The position numbers and the translations under genes are program-made. Source: Isoetes taiwanensis (taxonomy: Eukaryota > Streptophyta > Lycopodiopsida > Isoetales > Isoetaceae). From it: a DNA stretch of 64,000 nt. Shown here piece after piece: positions 1 through 11,819 of this stretch. The notes under the pieces were generated by a model. The model saw only the letters and a list, made by a program, of their open reading frames with translations, had not been told where the DNA came from and ran no database searches. Position 1 is the first letter of the stretch, and each line of letters begins with the position of its first letter. The stretch covers positions 3,118,156 to 3,182,155 of the forward strand of contig JAJEKV010000032.1 of the NCBI GenBank assembly GCA_021234155.1. Direction: 5' to 3'.

Positions 1-44
1 AATTATCTGAAAAAACAAAAGCTAAGCATTGTAAAAATAATTAC

Positions 45-271
45 CTGTAATGCCTCCACCTCTTAGCTAGCAACTTGTTGAGCTCAAATTCATTTAAACC
101 TTGTCCAAAATTATCGATAATGTACCTTAGAGCTCTTTCTCGATGGCATGGTTTCACTTGCCTCCAGGTTTTATCAACCTCGTGACAATATGCCTTCATT
201 GCATTTGTGGCTTGTTCGATGAATTCTTTTCCAGCATCATCGAGAAATGGCATGCCTTTATAATAATACAC
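45..271 (-). CDS. Unknown host gene, exon 3 (partial gene, continues past window start)
   Basis: About 75 codons lie between a good acceptor (AAATAG then GTGTAT, at 272/271) and a good donor (CATTACAG then GTAATT, at 45/44). The peptide is hydrophilic and helix-prone, with aromatic and basic blocks such as KPCHRERALRYI and KLLAKRWRHYR. The exon enters in phase 0, matching the end of exon 2 at 13305, and leaves in phase 2, so more exons lie left of the window. I do not recognise the family. A DNA-binding or transposase-derived protein is possible because of the basic C-terminal block, but that is inference. The intron before it has been expanded by the copia insertion at 351-13268. Confidence 0.6.
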
Positions 272-350
272 CTATTTAAAAGCATTAAAGTATTCCGAGC
301 ATTAATTCTATCAATATATTAATCATCAAAGAGTTCAAAATAGAGAATAC

Positions 351-878
351 TGTTAGAATCAGAGCTTGGGATTCGAACCCAAGTATGCCAAGACTCTGTC
401 TCCTTCAAACCCCTCTCGCACCTATATTTGCATACACGCACCTGTATCTGCACTCAGCCGCATATTTTCTATGACAATCAGTCATATATATATTTTCTCA
501 TCAACCTGGATATATCCACTTGTCAAATCGTGCATGCCCTTCATATAGAAAGTTTTTCAACTTGCCTAAATAATAGGATGCCCTGCTGTCCTTATCTTCC
601 AGCTGTCGTTGACTTTGACCCGTTGACCAGTCAACCCAAAACCCTAAGTGGCGGGCAGGGGGTGTCTGTGTGTTTCTAGCGAGCCCAGCAACACCCGGGT
701 AGGGTGTGCCCGCCACCTTTGACTTTGACTTTGACCTACTGCCACTGCTTCTCATAGGTCTCCCCCATTCAACTGCTTAACTTTGAATAACATGACACCA
801 TTTAACAACTCTAATCTACTGCCACTGCTTCTCATAGATTAGAATATCACATGACACATAATTTTGTCATTTCCAACA
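351..878 (-). repeat. Copia-1 3' LTR (left copy, 528 bp)
   Basis: It matches the right LTR along its full length, except for one T/C difference near 416 and three missing TTTGAC units (three units here at 718-735, six in the other copy). Ends are TG and CA in either orientation. The purine-rich tract for plus-strand priming lies just inside at about 880-890. Confidence 0.95.
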
Positions 879-880
879 TT

Positions 881-1726
881 CCCCCTTCATGTGATATTCC
901 CTGTCATCACATTGTAACAATTTCCTTATTTCCTGGAATCTGGATAAAGGTAGAGCCTTTGTAAGAATATCTCGCTCTTTGATCAAATTTGTACTAACAT
1001 AGGTCAAATGCACTTGATTTCTTTTGACCATATCTACGATAAAATGAACTTCCATTTCAATGTGTTTTGACCTTTTCATTGCAAAACCGGGATTTTTGTC
1101 ATGGCAATACAACTAGTATTATCACAATAAATGATTGTTGGTCCTCTTTGAGCAAATCCAAATTCTGCCATAAGCCTTCTTTCCCAAATAAGTTCCTTAG
1201 TCAACAGGGCTGGGATGCTGAGTTGTACTCAGCTTCAGCACTAGATAAAGCAATGCTGCTTTGCTTCTTGCACTTCCAAGCAACTGGGGCTCCACCTAAT
1301 AAAACAACATACCACGAAGTTGATTTTTAGTTTGTCTAAATCTTCTCCTCAATCAACATCACAATAAGCACTGCAATTGTAAAATCGGTTTCATTAAATA
1401 CTATACCAAAATGCATTGTACCTTTTAAGTATTTGAGGATCCTTTTTTGCTGCAATCCAGTTGTCCTTTACCAGCCCTGTCATTGTACCCTCATCGAGAA
1501 TATTAACTGCAAATGCAATGTCCGGCCTAGTACAATTGGCTACATAGGACAAACAACCAATCAAACTTCTGTAAGGTATTTTCTCCATTTGTTTGCTTTC
1601 AGCTTCTGTTTTTGGACTCATATCTGCAGAGATTCTGTGACCAGGAACCATAGGAGTATATGCCATATTGCAATCTTCCATATGAAATTTCTTCAACATG
1701 TTTTGAATATGCCCTTGTTGACTCAA
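881..1726 (-). pseudogene. Copia-1 RNase H and polyprotein C terminus
   Basis: Blocks at 1394-1726 (PYRSLIGCLSYVANCTRPDI) and 867-1112 (MKRSKHIEMEVHFIVDMV, LTKALPLSRFQEIRKLL) are the conserved RT connection and RNase H end of copia Pol. The stop lies just before the 3' LTR, as usual. Between the two blocks the frame is broken several times. Confidence 0.85.
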
Positions 1727-1835
1727 AGCTAATATCTTGTGATTTACGTCCCCGTAAACATCTATGCCCGAAACCTCTTTAACTCTCCAAGATCACTCAT
1801 TTGGAATCGTTTCCTTAAGATATCTTTGTTATGAT

Positions 1836-2580
1836 TTAGTACTTGAGTTCCTTTGATATCATAATATTGTCATCAACATATAAAGCAATAATGCACCGGG
1901 CATCTCCCATTTTGAACCTATAGATATTACCATCATAATTGAGCTTCTCAAAACCTTGTTCTACAAGATATCCATCCATACATTTATACCATTCCCTAGG
2001 AGATTGTTTAAGACCATAAACTGCTCTATTCAACTTCCAAATTTTTCCTTTTTCCTCTTCAAATCCAGGTGCAGGTCTTAAATAAATTTCCTCCTCTAAC
2101 TTAGCATTCAAGAATCTTTGTGCTTACATCCATATGATGGATTTCAAGGTCACAAGCATTAGCAATAGCTAATAACATTCTCAAACTATTTATCTTTACC
2201 AATGGTGAGAATGTTTCATCAAAATCTTCTCCTTTTTTCTGTGTAAAGCCTTGTGCAACAAGTCTGGCTTTAAATTTCTTTGTATTTTTGTCTACTCCTG
2301 GTTTTATTCTATAGATCCACTTACTTCCAATATATTCTTATCGGAAGGAATATCCACTCATCAGTATAAGTGTTTGTTCTTTTGAATGCTCTCATTTCTT
2401 CTTCCATAGAAAATTTCTAGTTCTTTCCATTCATATCTTGAACTTTGCCTCCATATAATTTTTGTGGAATCTTGTCCGTTTCAAGTATCAAAATGTCAAA
2501 TACATGATTAATTTCTCCTACCGAGATCTAAGTCTTTTACTTTTCCAAGTTCAGTTCTACCATGAGACTCTAAATCATGT
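1836..2580 (-). pseudogene. Copia-1 reverse transcriptase
   Basis: The open block at 1836-2111 carries LNRAVYGLKQSPREWY and the catalytic ALYVDD motif of copia reverse transcriptase. Upstream, 2112-2580 encodes the N-terminal fingers in several frames with stops (for example the region of EEEMRAFKRTNTY). The enzyme copies element RNA into DNA inside the virus-like particle. This copy is inactive because of frameshifts on both sides of the YVDD block. Confidence 0.85.
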
Positions 2581-2599
2581 TTGGCTTCTTCGCCAACAT

Positions 2600-3118
2600 T
2601 TGAGCTTCTGTTAAATCACGGGTTTTCTTTTTGGTCTATCAATTTTATCCATACGCCTCTTGGTGTTCAATCTCTTGCTCAACACCTGATTCCACTTCTG
2701 GCTCAACAACATTACTTGGAATCATTTCTGACTCACTATCAGAGTCACTCAAATCTACCTGCTCCAATCCTTGAGTTTTTTCTTCTTCACTTATTGACTG
2801 ATTTGTTTCCTCAATACTATCTTTCCTTTCACTTTCACATGGATCTTCAGTATTTATCTTAGGAATTTTCCTATAAAATTCGTTTTCATTGAAGACCACA
2901 TCTCTACTTACTATAATTTTTCTTCTAGCAGGGTCATATAATCTGAATGCTTTTGAGTTAGAATCATACCCTACTAGATAAGATATGTATGCTCTATCAT
3001 CCAACTTTTTCCTCAGTTCTTCAGGAACATGTACAAAGCATAAACACCCATATGCTTTTAATCTATCATAAGAAGGTGACTTACCAGACCAAAGCATTTC
3101 TGGAATTGCACCTTTAAT
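2600..3118 (-). pseudogene. Copia-1 integrase C-terminal part
   Basis: The frame continues from the split integrase: IKGAIPEMLWSGKSPSYDRL, then LKAYGCLCFVHVPEELRKKL and YLVGYDSNSKAFRLYDPARR, all typical of the copia integrase C-terminal region. It is followed by an acidic linker towards reverse transcriptase. This is one half of the integrase interrupted by the 7.5 kb transposon. The remaining block stays open for about 158 codons. Confidence 0.85.
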
Positions 3119-3159
3119 CACAAGGCGCCCAAAAATTTAACCATTATAAATAACCACTA

Positions 3160-3910
3160 CAAAACCACTATGATAGTGGTTTTCTGAGCAAAAAAATTTT
3201 TTCTCAATAAAATCCACATATTGAAGTGGTTTTTAAAATGTGAATGTGGTTTTATATGCTAGTTTATACTCTAATATGGTTATTTGAAAGTGATAAAGGT
3301 TTTTATCAAGGTTTTTGGTACTGATTTGACATGTCATGATGGTTAATCATGCAGTTTGCAACATTGAGAGTAAGAAAGGGATGTTTACTAGTTTTTTAAT
3401 ATGTGTAGATGGTTTTGAGAGCGGATTTAACTGGTAATACTTCAAGGTTTTTTATATAGTTTAATAACATGTTTTTGTTTGTCGTTTTTCATCCTAGTTT
3501 TGCAAGAAAACACGACATGCCAAAATGTTAGTGTTTTTTTACTATAAATACTTTAATGGTTCTAGACATAGCATTTTTCATGTGAGGTTTTCCATAGTAA
3601 TTTCTAAGCTAACATGATTTGCCAAATTGTTACTAGTTTTTTAATATGGTTTGTTGATTGACTTTTGCAATTTCTTATTCACAAAAGAATGCTAGTGATT
3701 TTTGTCACGGAACATTTAAATCATTGTGTGGTTTTATATCTACTTTCCTAAGTTATTATGACTTTAAATTACTTGTGGTTTTTGACATGGTTTTGCTTGT
3801 CAATCTTTGCAAGATGGAAGCTAACTAGTCTATATAGTCAAATCTTTCATGGTTTTTTCTTTATAGTTGATGGTATTTTATAGTGGTTTTAACTAAACTT
3901 AACAAACATA
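3160..3910 (+). repeat. Left subterminal GTGGTTTT repeat cluster of the DNA transposon
   Basis: AT-rich DNA with many degenerate copies of (A/T)GTGGTTTT on the plus strand. The right side of the element (about 9240-10500) carries the complementary AAAACCAC motif. In CACTA-type elements such arrays bind the transposase. Here the role is inferred from position only. No gene is seen in this stretch. Confidence 0.5.
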
Positions 3911-5231
3911 ATTTGAGATATTAATTACAGTCCCAATTTCTAGGGTGAAAATGATCTCAAGATTTGTAATGTCAAGTCCTACAAGTTCACACGATTGCTA
4001 TGTTGAGGTTATAGAAACCTTGAGTAGTACATTAACTTGTGAATATTTCTTGTGGATTCGAAGTTTTAGGATCCCAGAAGATAGAACTTATTCTAAAAGG
4101 TTTAATCTGTGCATCTCTATAGAATAGTTGTGATATCGAGATTATGGAGATCTTTTGCAAATATTTTTTGACCATATTTCATGTGATTTGCATGTTGCAG
4201 ACTATACACTCAAAGCAGATGAGCAGATTGGAAAAGATGCCACCCCTCAACGAAATTGGGTTTAGATTTATCGGTCGTCCAGAATAATTCAAACAATGTC
4301 TTGCTGCTGCAAAAGTGGCTCGTGATTTCTTATCGCCACAGCGGGAGGAGAATAGATCCAAACCCCATTCCATCAGTTCCTATTGCTTCGCATTTTCAAC
4401 TACAGCTCTCGACCATGTTCCAAGTGCAAAGGACCAAAACTCGACCTTTATAACGTAAACCCTTCAATAACCTAGCAACACACATGATTTATGTTTCAGA
4501 GTTATATCCTAGTCAGATTCGACCAGGATCTCGCATAGTCTCATCACGTAGAGGGATGGTGTCGACGCCAAAAGACAGACCCTTAAAACCTTTCGGAAGC
4601 AGTTTGTCCTAAATGTTCTCTCCCTATAGCCTTGGCATTGGATGGGCAACTCTCGGTCTCCAAAACTGTGAATTAACTCTGCCAATAGACTCAGAACAAT
4701 GACATTCACCTAGGGACCAAGTTTCATGGACAGAAGACCACCCCTTCTCTAAGAAGCACCAAAGTAGCTCATATCCACACATTCGTAGTCAATTGGCTTA
4801 GGAGGTGGCTGTGGAATAATGCTAGCGTAACTATCCGCGTTTCTTTTGTTGCCAAAATTGACAGTGTAACTTGGTCTCTAGGGTAATTTTGCTATTCCGG
4901 ATGATATGGCGAAGCCAAATCGCCATTCCAGAGTCTCTGTACTGCCCAAACTATGAAACAATTAGGTTTCTACACAGTCACCCGCAGAACGCTTCACGAT
5001 TTGATAAGTTCTCGCGAACCGATCTTAGATTTGTTTGAACATGCTCGAATCAGGCTCCTTAAACGGAGGATTCAACGGTTGGATAGGGAAACCAGCTCTC
5101 CGTGGGGACATTAACATACGACCTCTTGGAGGAGCGCTGCCAGGAAAGGCTACATCGGGAATGTTTTTGTGGTCCATCTCCTGGGGCTTGGCTTACCTCC
5201 CCTATGGTGAGGTAGCATATTTGAGCTTAGG

Positions 5232-5515
5232 TGACATGTTTGAGCCTACATGGCATGTTGGAGCCCACGTGGCATGTTTGAGCCACCTTGGCATGTTGGA
5301 GTCCACGTGGCATGTCAGAGCCTAGGTGGCATGTTTGAGCCTAGGTGGCATGTTGGAGCCAGCGTGGCATTTTCGAGCCTAGGTGGCATGTGGGGGCCCA
5401 CATGGCATGTTTGAGCCACCTTGGCATGTTAGAGCCCAGGTGGCATGTTGGAGGCCGCGTGGCATTCCAGAACTTAGGTGACATGTTTGAGCCTAGGTGG
5501 CATGTTGGCGATTGG
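5232..5515 (+). repeat. Minisatellite, period 19 bp, about 15 units
   Basis: Units of the type TGGCATGTTGGAGCCTAGG recur every 19 bp with substitutions but almost no indels. Because 19 is not a multiple of three, three units (57 bp) give a 19-residue repeat in any open frame, which creates artificial open frames on both strands. An inverted pair of units lies downstream at about 5655-5697, followed by a CTCC microsatellite (5698-5725). Confidence 0.9.
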
Positions 5516-6254
5516 AAGGTCGTTTGTTGTAGTGGCGATTGGAAGGTTACATTATTAATGGAACTTGCACTACTGGTCCTTGGCATGTGCTTGCGTTACT
5601 TGCAGTGCAAGGTTTTACATTTAATGAAACTACCAAGAATTGGTTCACATCTACATGCCAAGGTGGCTCAACCATGCCACCTAGGCTCCAACATGCCCTC
5701 CCTCCCTCCCTCCCTCCCTCCCTCCATCCCTCTCATTCATTGGGTTCGATAGAAGAGGTGGCGTCTTCTCCAAGTCGAATAAGGCCAGGACTCATTTCAT
5801 GGAGATTGCAAAAAATACCCTTTGCCACATCGTCATGCCACATTTGCCATGTCATTAACCATGTTTTGCAATCTCAATGGTACAATTCACATTGTTACCC
5901 ATTATTTTTCATATTGGTTCCATTTTTGCCTTGAAAAAGTTGAAAATGCTAGAATTGCCAATGTGGCACTTCCAAAGACTAGGCACCTAAAAGAAAAACA
6001 TGCTGGTATTACCCCAACAATTGTGGACATGCCACAACGATCAAGTTACAACCAGGTCTTCACCACTTGAAGGGCCACATCATCTTTTCCATCATGTTTG
6101 TTGGTTCCATTAGCATTTTGAAATTAACATTGACACAATACTAAACATTGTCTGCTATTGTTATTCTTCTATATCTTTTGAAGGATGTTATTGTATCATC
6201 CATACAAATAGAGGTCGAAATTGCATGGGTGACCCAACAATTTTGACTAAAATC

Positions 6255-6539
6255 TTATTTCTTGACATGAACAAATGTGAATAGAAAATATCCCTCCTGC
6301 ATGCAAGAGGCCAACTCCCCAATGTCGTGGACTATGGTCCATGTCGCACCTTGCAAATGCAGGTTTCGAGTTTTAAGAGAATATTGTGTGCCCCAAATAT
6401 GTTGATTATGAGTTCTTCCTTTCTTAATACTTTGGACTTGAGATAAGGCCACATAGAGTTGCTCATGAAATAGGATTTGTAAAGATAGACCCACCATTTA
6501 CATTGTTTGGCCTTGTGCCTTGTTTATTGGCATGGCAAA
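6255..6539 (-). pseudogene. PIF1-like helicase C-terminal remnant (Helitron type)
   Basis: The minus strand encodes FAMPINKAQGQTM at 6539-6501, which matches helicase motif V/VI of PIF1-family proteins (consensus FAMTINKSQGQT). After a 1-nt shift it continues with VGLSLQ and HEQLYVALSQVQSIKKG (6497 leftwards), the conserved QLYVALSR motif. PIF1-like helicases are fused to Rep in plant Helitrons and also occur as host genes. No Rep domain is seen nearby. It is a fragment, either captured by or left inside the DNA transposon. Confidence 0.75.
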
Positions 6540-7599
6540 AGGTCGGCAATGTAAAACTGCACTTAGTGAATGAGAACCAGGTAAGCTAGGGTAAATGTTA
6601 GCTTAGGAAATAAGCTCCCAAAATAAATTAAGCTCACGAAAATAAGCTCATCAAGACAACATAAATATGCTCCCAACAAGTCCCGCTGAACTCTACCAGT
6701 TTCCAACATTTACAAGTTCTGCTGGACTTCAAAAGTTCCCAGCATTTACATGTTACCAAATTGTGTCCAACAACACTAAGCACCCTAACTAGTTTCTCAT
6801 ACTAGTTCCATTTTTGCCTTGGAAAAGTTGAAGACATTAGAAATGCCAACGTGTTACTTCCAAAGTCTAGGCACCTAGAAGAAAAATACGCTGATATTAT
6901 CCTAAGAACCAATAGTTTTTGGACATGCCACACTGATCAAATTGCGACTAATTTGTAGTTAAATTTTGCATAATCATTTGCACAGTTAATTTTTGAGGCT
7001 AAAAACACTAGGCTACTAAGCTACCTGATTCTAGTGATTTAATCTGGATGAGACTATTGCCTATTGATAGACAATGTTGGGCAAACTTTTTATGTCCCAT
7101 CGAAAAAGTTCTTATGGTTACTTTGGTCAGAATATCTTGTATTTAGAGCCGAACCTTCCATTGTCTTAATTAAAAACCCATAAGAAAACTTGCCAGAAGG
7201 TTCCGATATACACTAGTTTCGCCGGGAGACTTTCAATTTCAACCGGTTGGTTAGTGTTCCCCAAATTTTCCCAGCTCTCGTTGAGAATTGAAAATAAGGA
7301 CTTATTGAGCTTATACAACCAAAAAGATGGTGCAGCGCACGTCCCAGCCATTTTGGCTATGGCCAAATGGCTTGAACATAGCAGGACCCAAAGATATGCC
7401 GCCAGAAGTAGTGGAATAGAGATTATCCTAGGTTGAAAATTAAAATTAAAAAACTAATATATGTGAGAAAAATGTGCCATCAAATATATAATAATATATA
7501 ATGGAGAGAATAACGGTTGAGATTTGGCGAAGACGAATGTTCTAGATGGTGATCTTGGTACTCTGATCTTATTGGCTTTATTTTTAACGCTTCAGACTG

Positions 7600-8850
7600 T
7601 GATGGCATAGATGAACGGTGAAGATCTTGATCTTTGTCTATGATTCTTATTGGCTCAAAAATGAAGGGATGAGATTAAGCGGTGAGATTACCATTCCCGC
7701 CTTGCTTTCTTTCTCTGGCTATGGCGCTATTCACGTCCATTGCTTGCTTTCTCCGCTATGGTTCGAGCTACGGCGCTCTGGTGCGGCTATGACACTATGG
7801 CGGTTCTTGCTATGACGGTATGGATCCGGAACTATGGTTTGAAGCTTCTTCCTGGCCAGATTTGCAGCTTTATAAACTGTTATATTCGTAGCTGCCAGAT
7901 TCCACGCTTCTTCATGCCCTTTCTTCTTCATTCTGTTTACACATTCGTCAAATCCGGAGCCTGTTTCATTCTTTTCTATTCATTTTATCTCCTCCATTCT
8001 TTTTCATCTTTCTTCAGCTTTGCATGTATAGCTATGGCGAAAGTTTTCTTGGCTTCTTTCCCTTTCTGCAGCGCAAAAGTTTTCCTGGCTCCTTTTCCTT
8101 TCTGCAGTATATATACTCTGAGTTCTTTCATTGATTTATCCATCCTTAATTTGGCCCCAGAGAATTCCTATCTGCCTACATATCTGTAGCGTGACCCATT
8201 TTTGATCTGTTTCGTGTCCTGTTATTTCAATTCAGCCGCAGGTATGTCGTTTGGCTGAGAATGGCGTTTCGGTTGGTTTATATAGAGCACCAGAGCATAG
8301 TATGGCAAGCACAGAGCCGCTAAAAATCATGACCTTCATCGCCATAGCTGGTAACTGTATCATCATATATGCATTTCCAGTTCTGCTTCATGTTGCAAGA
8401 GAAAAAGGATGCTGAAAACAGTGGGTTTTATCTCATTTGTTCAAAGAGATGGCTATGGAGGAAGAGCAAATGGAATTTAGAGCACAAAAGGCTACAAAGG
8501 GTGAGGATAATTAAAAATTATTTGAATTTCTTTTCGTTTTTTTTTTCTTGGAGTATTTGCTTCTGTTTTTTTGACCTTGAAGAATTTTTTTTGCAGGAGA
8601 AGCTTGCATATGGAAGCTTGTATACTTCTCTTGTAGTTTATCAATTTTCCAGTTGCATGGGAAGGCAATGCATAACAAGATTGGTTATGTATGCCTTTTT
8701 GTTAATATACAAGATTGGTGGGATCGCTGAATGGATGGGTTTAAAAAATACTTACTTTGAATTGGTGTGCACATTGATGGATCATATTGGTAATATTATT
8801 CAGAGTTGGCATGGGTTTAATGGAAAGTATTGTTTGAAATAATCCTCTGA
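7600..8850 (+). other. Possible captured gene scrap with intron inside the DNA transposon
   Basis: This part of the transposon is less AT-rich and looks transcript-like. A short open frame (MAMEEEQMEFRAQKATK, near 8451-8501) is followed by a GTGAGG donor-like site and an acceptor TTTTTTTGCAG at about 8596, then another open stretch (EKLAYGSLYTSLVVYQFSS). The products are not recognised and coding potential is weak. 6.6-7.6 kb and 8.85-9.2 kb show no gene. Confidence 0.25.
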
Positions 8851-9239
8851 TATACTTGCAACCAATAAATGGATTTAGTTAACCTGAAGGCTGTTATTAT
8901 AAAGTTGACATATGCCTTGGGTTGTAGCCTCGTCATAGACCAAGATGTTTTTACTTTGAAAGCATGCATGGTATGTTTTTGTAAACATATTTGTGAGGGT
9001 AATAAAGGAAGAAGCATTTCTATAAAATTAGGAAAGAATATTGTTTTAACTGATTTTGTATGAAAACGAAAACGAAATGGAAAGAACATTTCACACAAGA
9101 AAGTTCAGAACTTGGAATTTAATTTAATGTTAGCACTTGGAATGCCATTTAATAATATTGTGCCTTATGGACTTGTTTGGGTATGATTCCTTAAAGGCTA
9201 TTTAAAAAAAAAAACAAAAAAAAAAAATTTTTTTTTTAT

Positions 9240-10500
9240 TTAAAATGGATACCACGTGTCAATATTTAATTAGTAAATATTGAAATATGCACGAAAATCA
9301 CATGTAGATATTCTTTAAAAACACGTGTCGTTATTTGGGAAGCGCTACATTTAAAAACTATTTTAAAAAAGTACATGTGGATATAGTGTAATTTTGTAAA
9401 AACAACATTTAAAAACAACTACTATCTACGTGAATATTCTGTGAAACCACATGTTGTTTTTTGATAAAAACAACAATTAAAAACATCTACTTTAAAAAAC
9501 CACATGTAGATATTTTGTTAAATCATGGGTTATTTTTTAGTAAAAACAACACCAAAAAACAACGTATTGAATTTTATTAAAAGACTGTCAATTTTGTACG
9601 CATAGACTTTCTAGACAAAAACTACATGTTGTTTCTAGCATTTTCGGAACAATACTATAGGTGGTCTTCAGGTATTTTTTTTGGCAAAAAAGACAGCACA
9701 AAACTACACATAGAGCCAAATTTGGGGTTGTAGTGTTTTCATTCATAAACTAAAAGTGCTTATGATCATAGAAATGTAGTGATTTGTCATCTTCACCATT
9801 GCGTGTATAATTGAAAAAACTATTAGATATTTAGTGGAAAGATTGCAAGTCTTTATATGCAAAAACTTAAGAAGCTTAAGAATAGAAACATTAGTGGTTT
9901 ATCACGCTTAACGAGTACATCTTGAGTGTAAAGATAGGCATGTTTTTTAGGCAATAGTTGGCACGCTTTAGACTAAAAGCCATTAGTGGATTACCAACCT
10001 TAATAAGTACTACAATACATAAGAAACCATACACAATCCTTAATAGTTTAGTCTAGTAATTTGAAATGCTTTAGACTATATAGCAATACTTGTTTATAAA
10101 TGATAACCATGAATCTAGTGTACTACAAAACCATGCATTTCTACAACTAACAATTACATCTAAGTTTGATAAACAAACTAGTGTTTTAATACAATAACCT
10201 AAACACTTCAACTAATTAAATAATGGTGATTTACTGCATATAACACATCGCGAGTGTGCATTTAGCACAATAACTAACCACATCATAAAATCACATAAAT
10301 AGAGCCGCGACATCAAACCACATCCACAACTATCATATTATACCACATTGGGAAACCCTACCTCTAAAACATTATAATATACCACATCCATTTACCAACA
10401 TAAAATACCACTTTGACAAACACTAGGAAGGAGCCATTAGCAATTTCCATGCCATAATACCACCCTAGTGAACCTTACAAGAAAACCAAGTAGTTTAGCC
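9240..10500 (-). repeat. Right subterminal AAAACCACAT repeat cluster of the DNA transposon
   Basis: Repeated ACCACATGTAGATATT-like and AAAAACAAC motifs, in inverse orientation to the left cluster, occupy this gene-free AT-rich stretch. An A/T homopolymer block at 9203-9240 marks its inner edge. Confidence 0.5.
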
Positions 10501-10618
10501 TCATATGGTTTTTAATGAAATTAACCCACAAAGACCCATTGGTTTTGTGGAATGGTTTTCTAGTCATAACCATGGGAAAAACCATGTAGTTTTTTTTTTT
10601 TTGGATGCCTTGTGTAAT

Positions 10619-11395
10619 ACTTGATGAAGGTAACAAGTTTTGAATGTAGACAGCTGTCTTCACAGCTTCATCCCATAAATAATTTGGTAAACCAGAATAC
10701 TTCAACATGGATCTCACAGCATCAAGCAAGGTTCTATTTTTCCTTTCTGCAACTCCATTTTGTTGTGGTGAGTATCTGCATGTCAATTGCCTCTTGATTC
10801 CCCTGTTTACACAAAAAGCTTTAAATTCATCAGAGATATATTCACCTCCCCTGTCCCGACCTTATGCACTTTATCTTTCTTCCGGTTTCTAGCTCGGTTT
10901 CAGCAAAATAACTTCAAAGCATCACTAGCTTGGTCTTTTTGTTTTCAAAATATAACACTTGGTTTTTCTCACAAATCATCAATAAAGCTCATGAAATATT
11001 TATGCCCACTCAAACTAGTAACATTTATAGGACCACATAAATCAGATGTACCAAATCCAAAATGCCCTTTGCTCTTTTGTGTGACCTTTTAAATGGCAAT
11101 CTTGATTGCTTTCAAGTTGGCATCCTCCACATAAAAACTTTTCATTTTGTACCTTGGCGGATATTAATCCCTTTTCCCCAAGCCTTTTAATTATTGCAAA
11201 GATTTACATGACATAATGCTTATGCCATACTTTCACATCTGAATATTCCACAAGATTAATTTCATGAAGATGCTCCATATTCAATCCAAAAAGATTACCA
11301 ACTCTTTTGCCAATAAACTTTAATTCACCATTAAGAAACACTTTACAATGGATCTGCTCAAATGGCACTTTATATCCCAAATCCACCACCGGCAT
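10619..11395 (-). pseudogene. Copia-1 pre-integrase and integrase, N-terminal part
   Basis: Reading leftwards, 11395-11204 gives a protease-to-GAG-pre-integrase segment. 10786-10619 gives the end of the integrase core, with YSPQQNGVAERKNRTLLDAV and SGLPNYLWDEAVKTAVYIQN, both hallmark sequences of the copia integrase. The region between them is frameshifted. The reading frame breaks at the DNA-transposon insertion after SSSI, and the remainder of the same protein resumes at 3118. The codon AGT ATT AAA is recovered when one TAAT copy is removed, which confirms the insertion point. Confidence 0.85.
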
Positions 11396-11819
11396 ACGGA
11401 TATGAGATTTCTAACAAGACCCGGGCACACACAAAACATCTCTCAATTTTACAATTTTGCCATTTAAGTCAAACAACTCTAAAACTCCAATTATCTTCTA
11501 TTTTCTTCAAACCCCCATCACCAAGTTGCACATGTCCTTCATTCTTTTCCCTCCTTAAGCATATGCAAATCACACATCACACTTTTTTTCGCGCTCCCCG
11601 AATCTATAACAACAAATTGGTTATTGCTTTTCCTTGGAAACTCAAAACATTGCAAGTTAAATTCTTCCTTACCTCCAAGGTGTCATCCTCAAGTTCACCT
11701 TCACTACTATCTTGTTTTTCTACCACATTAATACTTGAGCCTCCTTTGAATTTTCCCTTGCCCCCCACCTCTATAAGTTCCGGAAAATCTCCCTCGACCT
11801 CTTCCCTTTTAGGGCTTGG

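Larger units (their letters stand above)
3119..10614. mobile_element. 7.5 kb non-autonomous DNA transposon (TIR CACAAGG, TSD TAAT)
   Basis: It interrupts the copia integrase exactly: TAAT (3115-3118 and 10615-10618) is duplicated and the frame is restored without it. The ends are inverted, CACAAGGCGCCCAAAAA on the left and the complement of CACAAGGCATCCAAAAAA on the right. The first and last kilobase or so are rich in AAAACCAC / GTGGTTTT motifs in opposite orientations, like the subterminal repeats of CACTA elements. The termini are not canonical CACTA, though, and the duplication is 4 bp (or 3 bp, depending on the assigned end). No transposase is visible. Contents include a 19-bp minisatellite, a PIF1-helicase remnant and intron-like gene scraps. 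Superfamily unassigned. Confidence 0.75.

Noticed and set aside
365-383. tRNA-like T-arm sequence in the left copia LTR as a tRNA gene
   Set aside because: Only a T-arm-like hairpin and acceptor-like bases are present, with no D-arm, anticodon arm or 5' acceptor strand, and it recurs in the other LTR.
5035-5752. Long open frames over the minisatellite
   Set aside because: They are repeat translations (19-residue periodicity) produced by 19-bp units in all frames, not genes.
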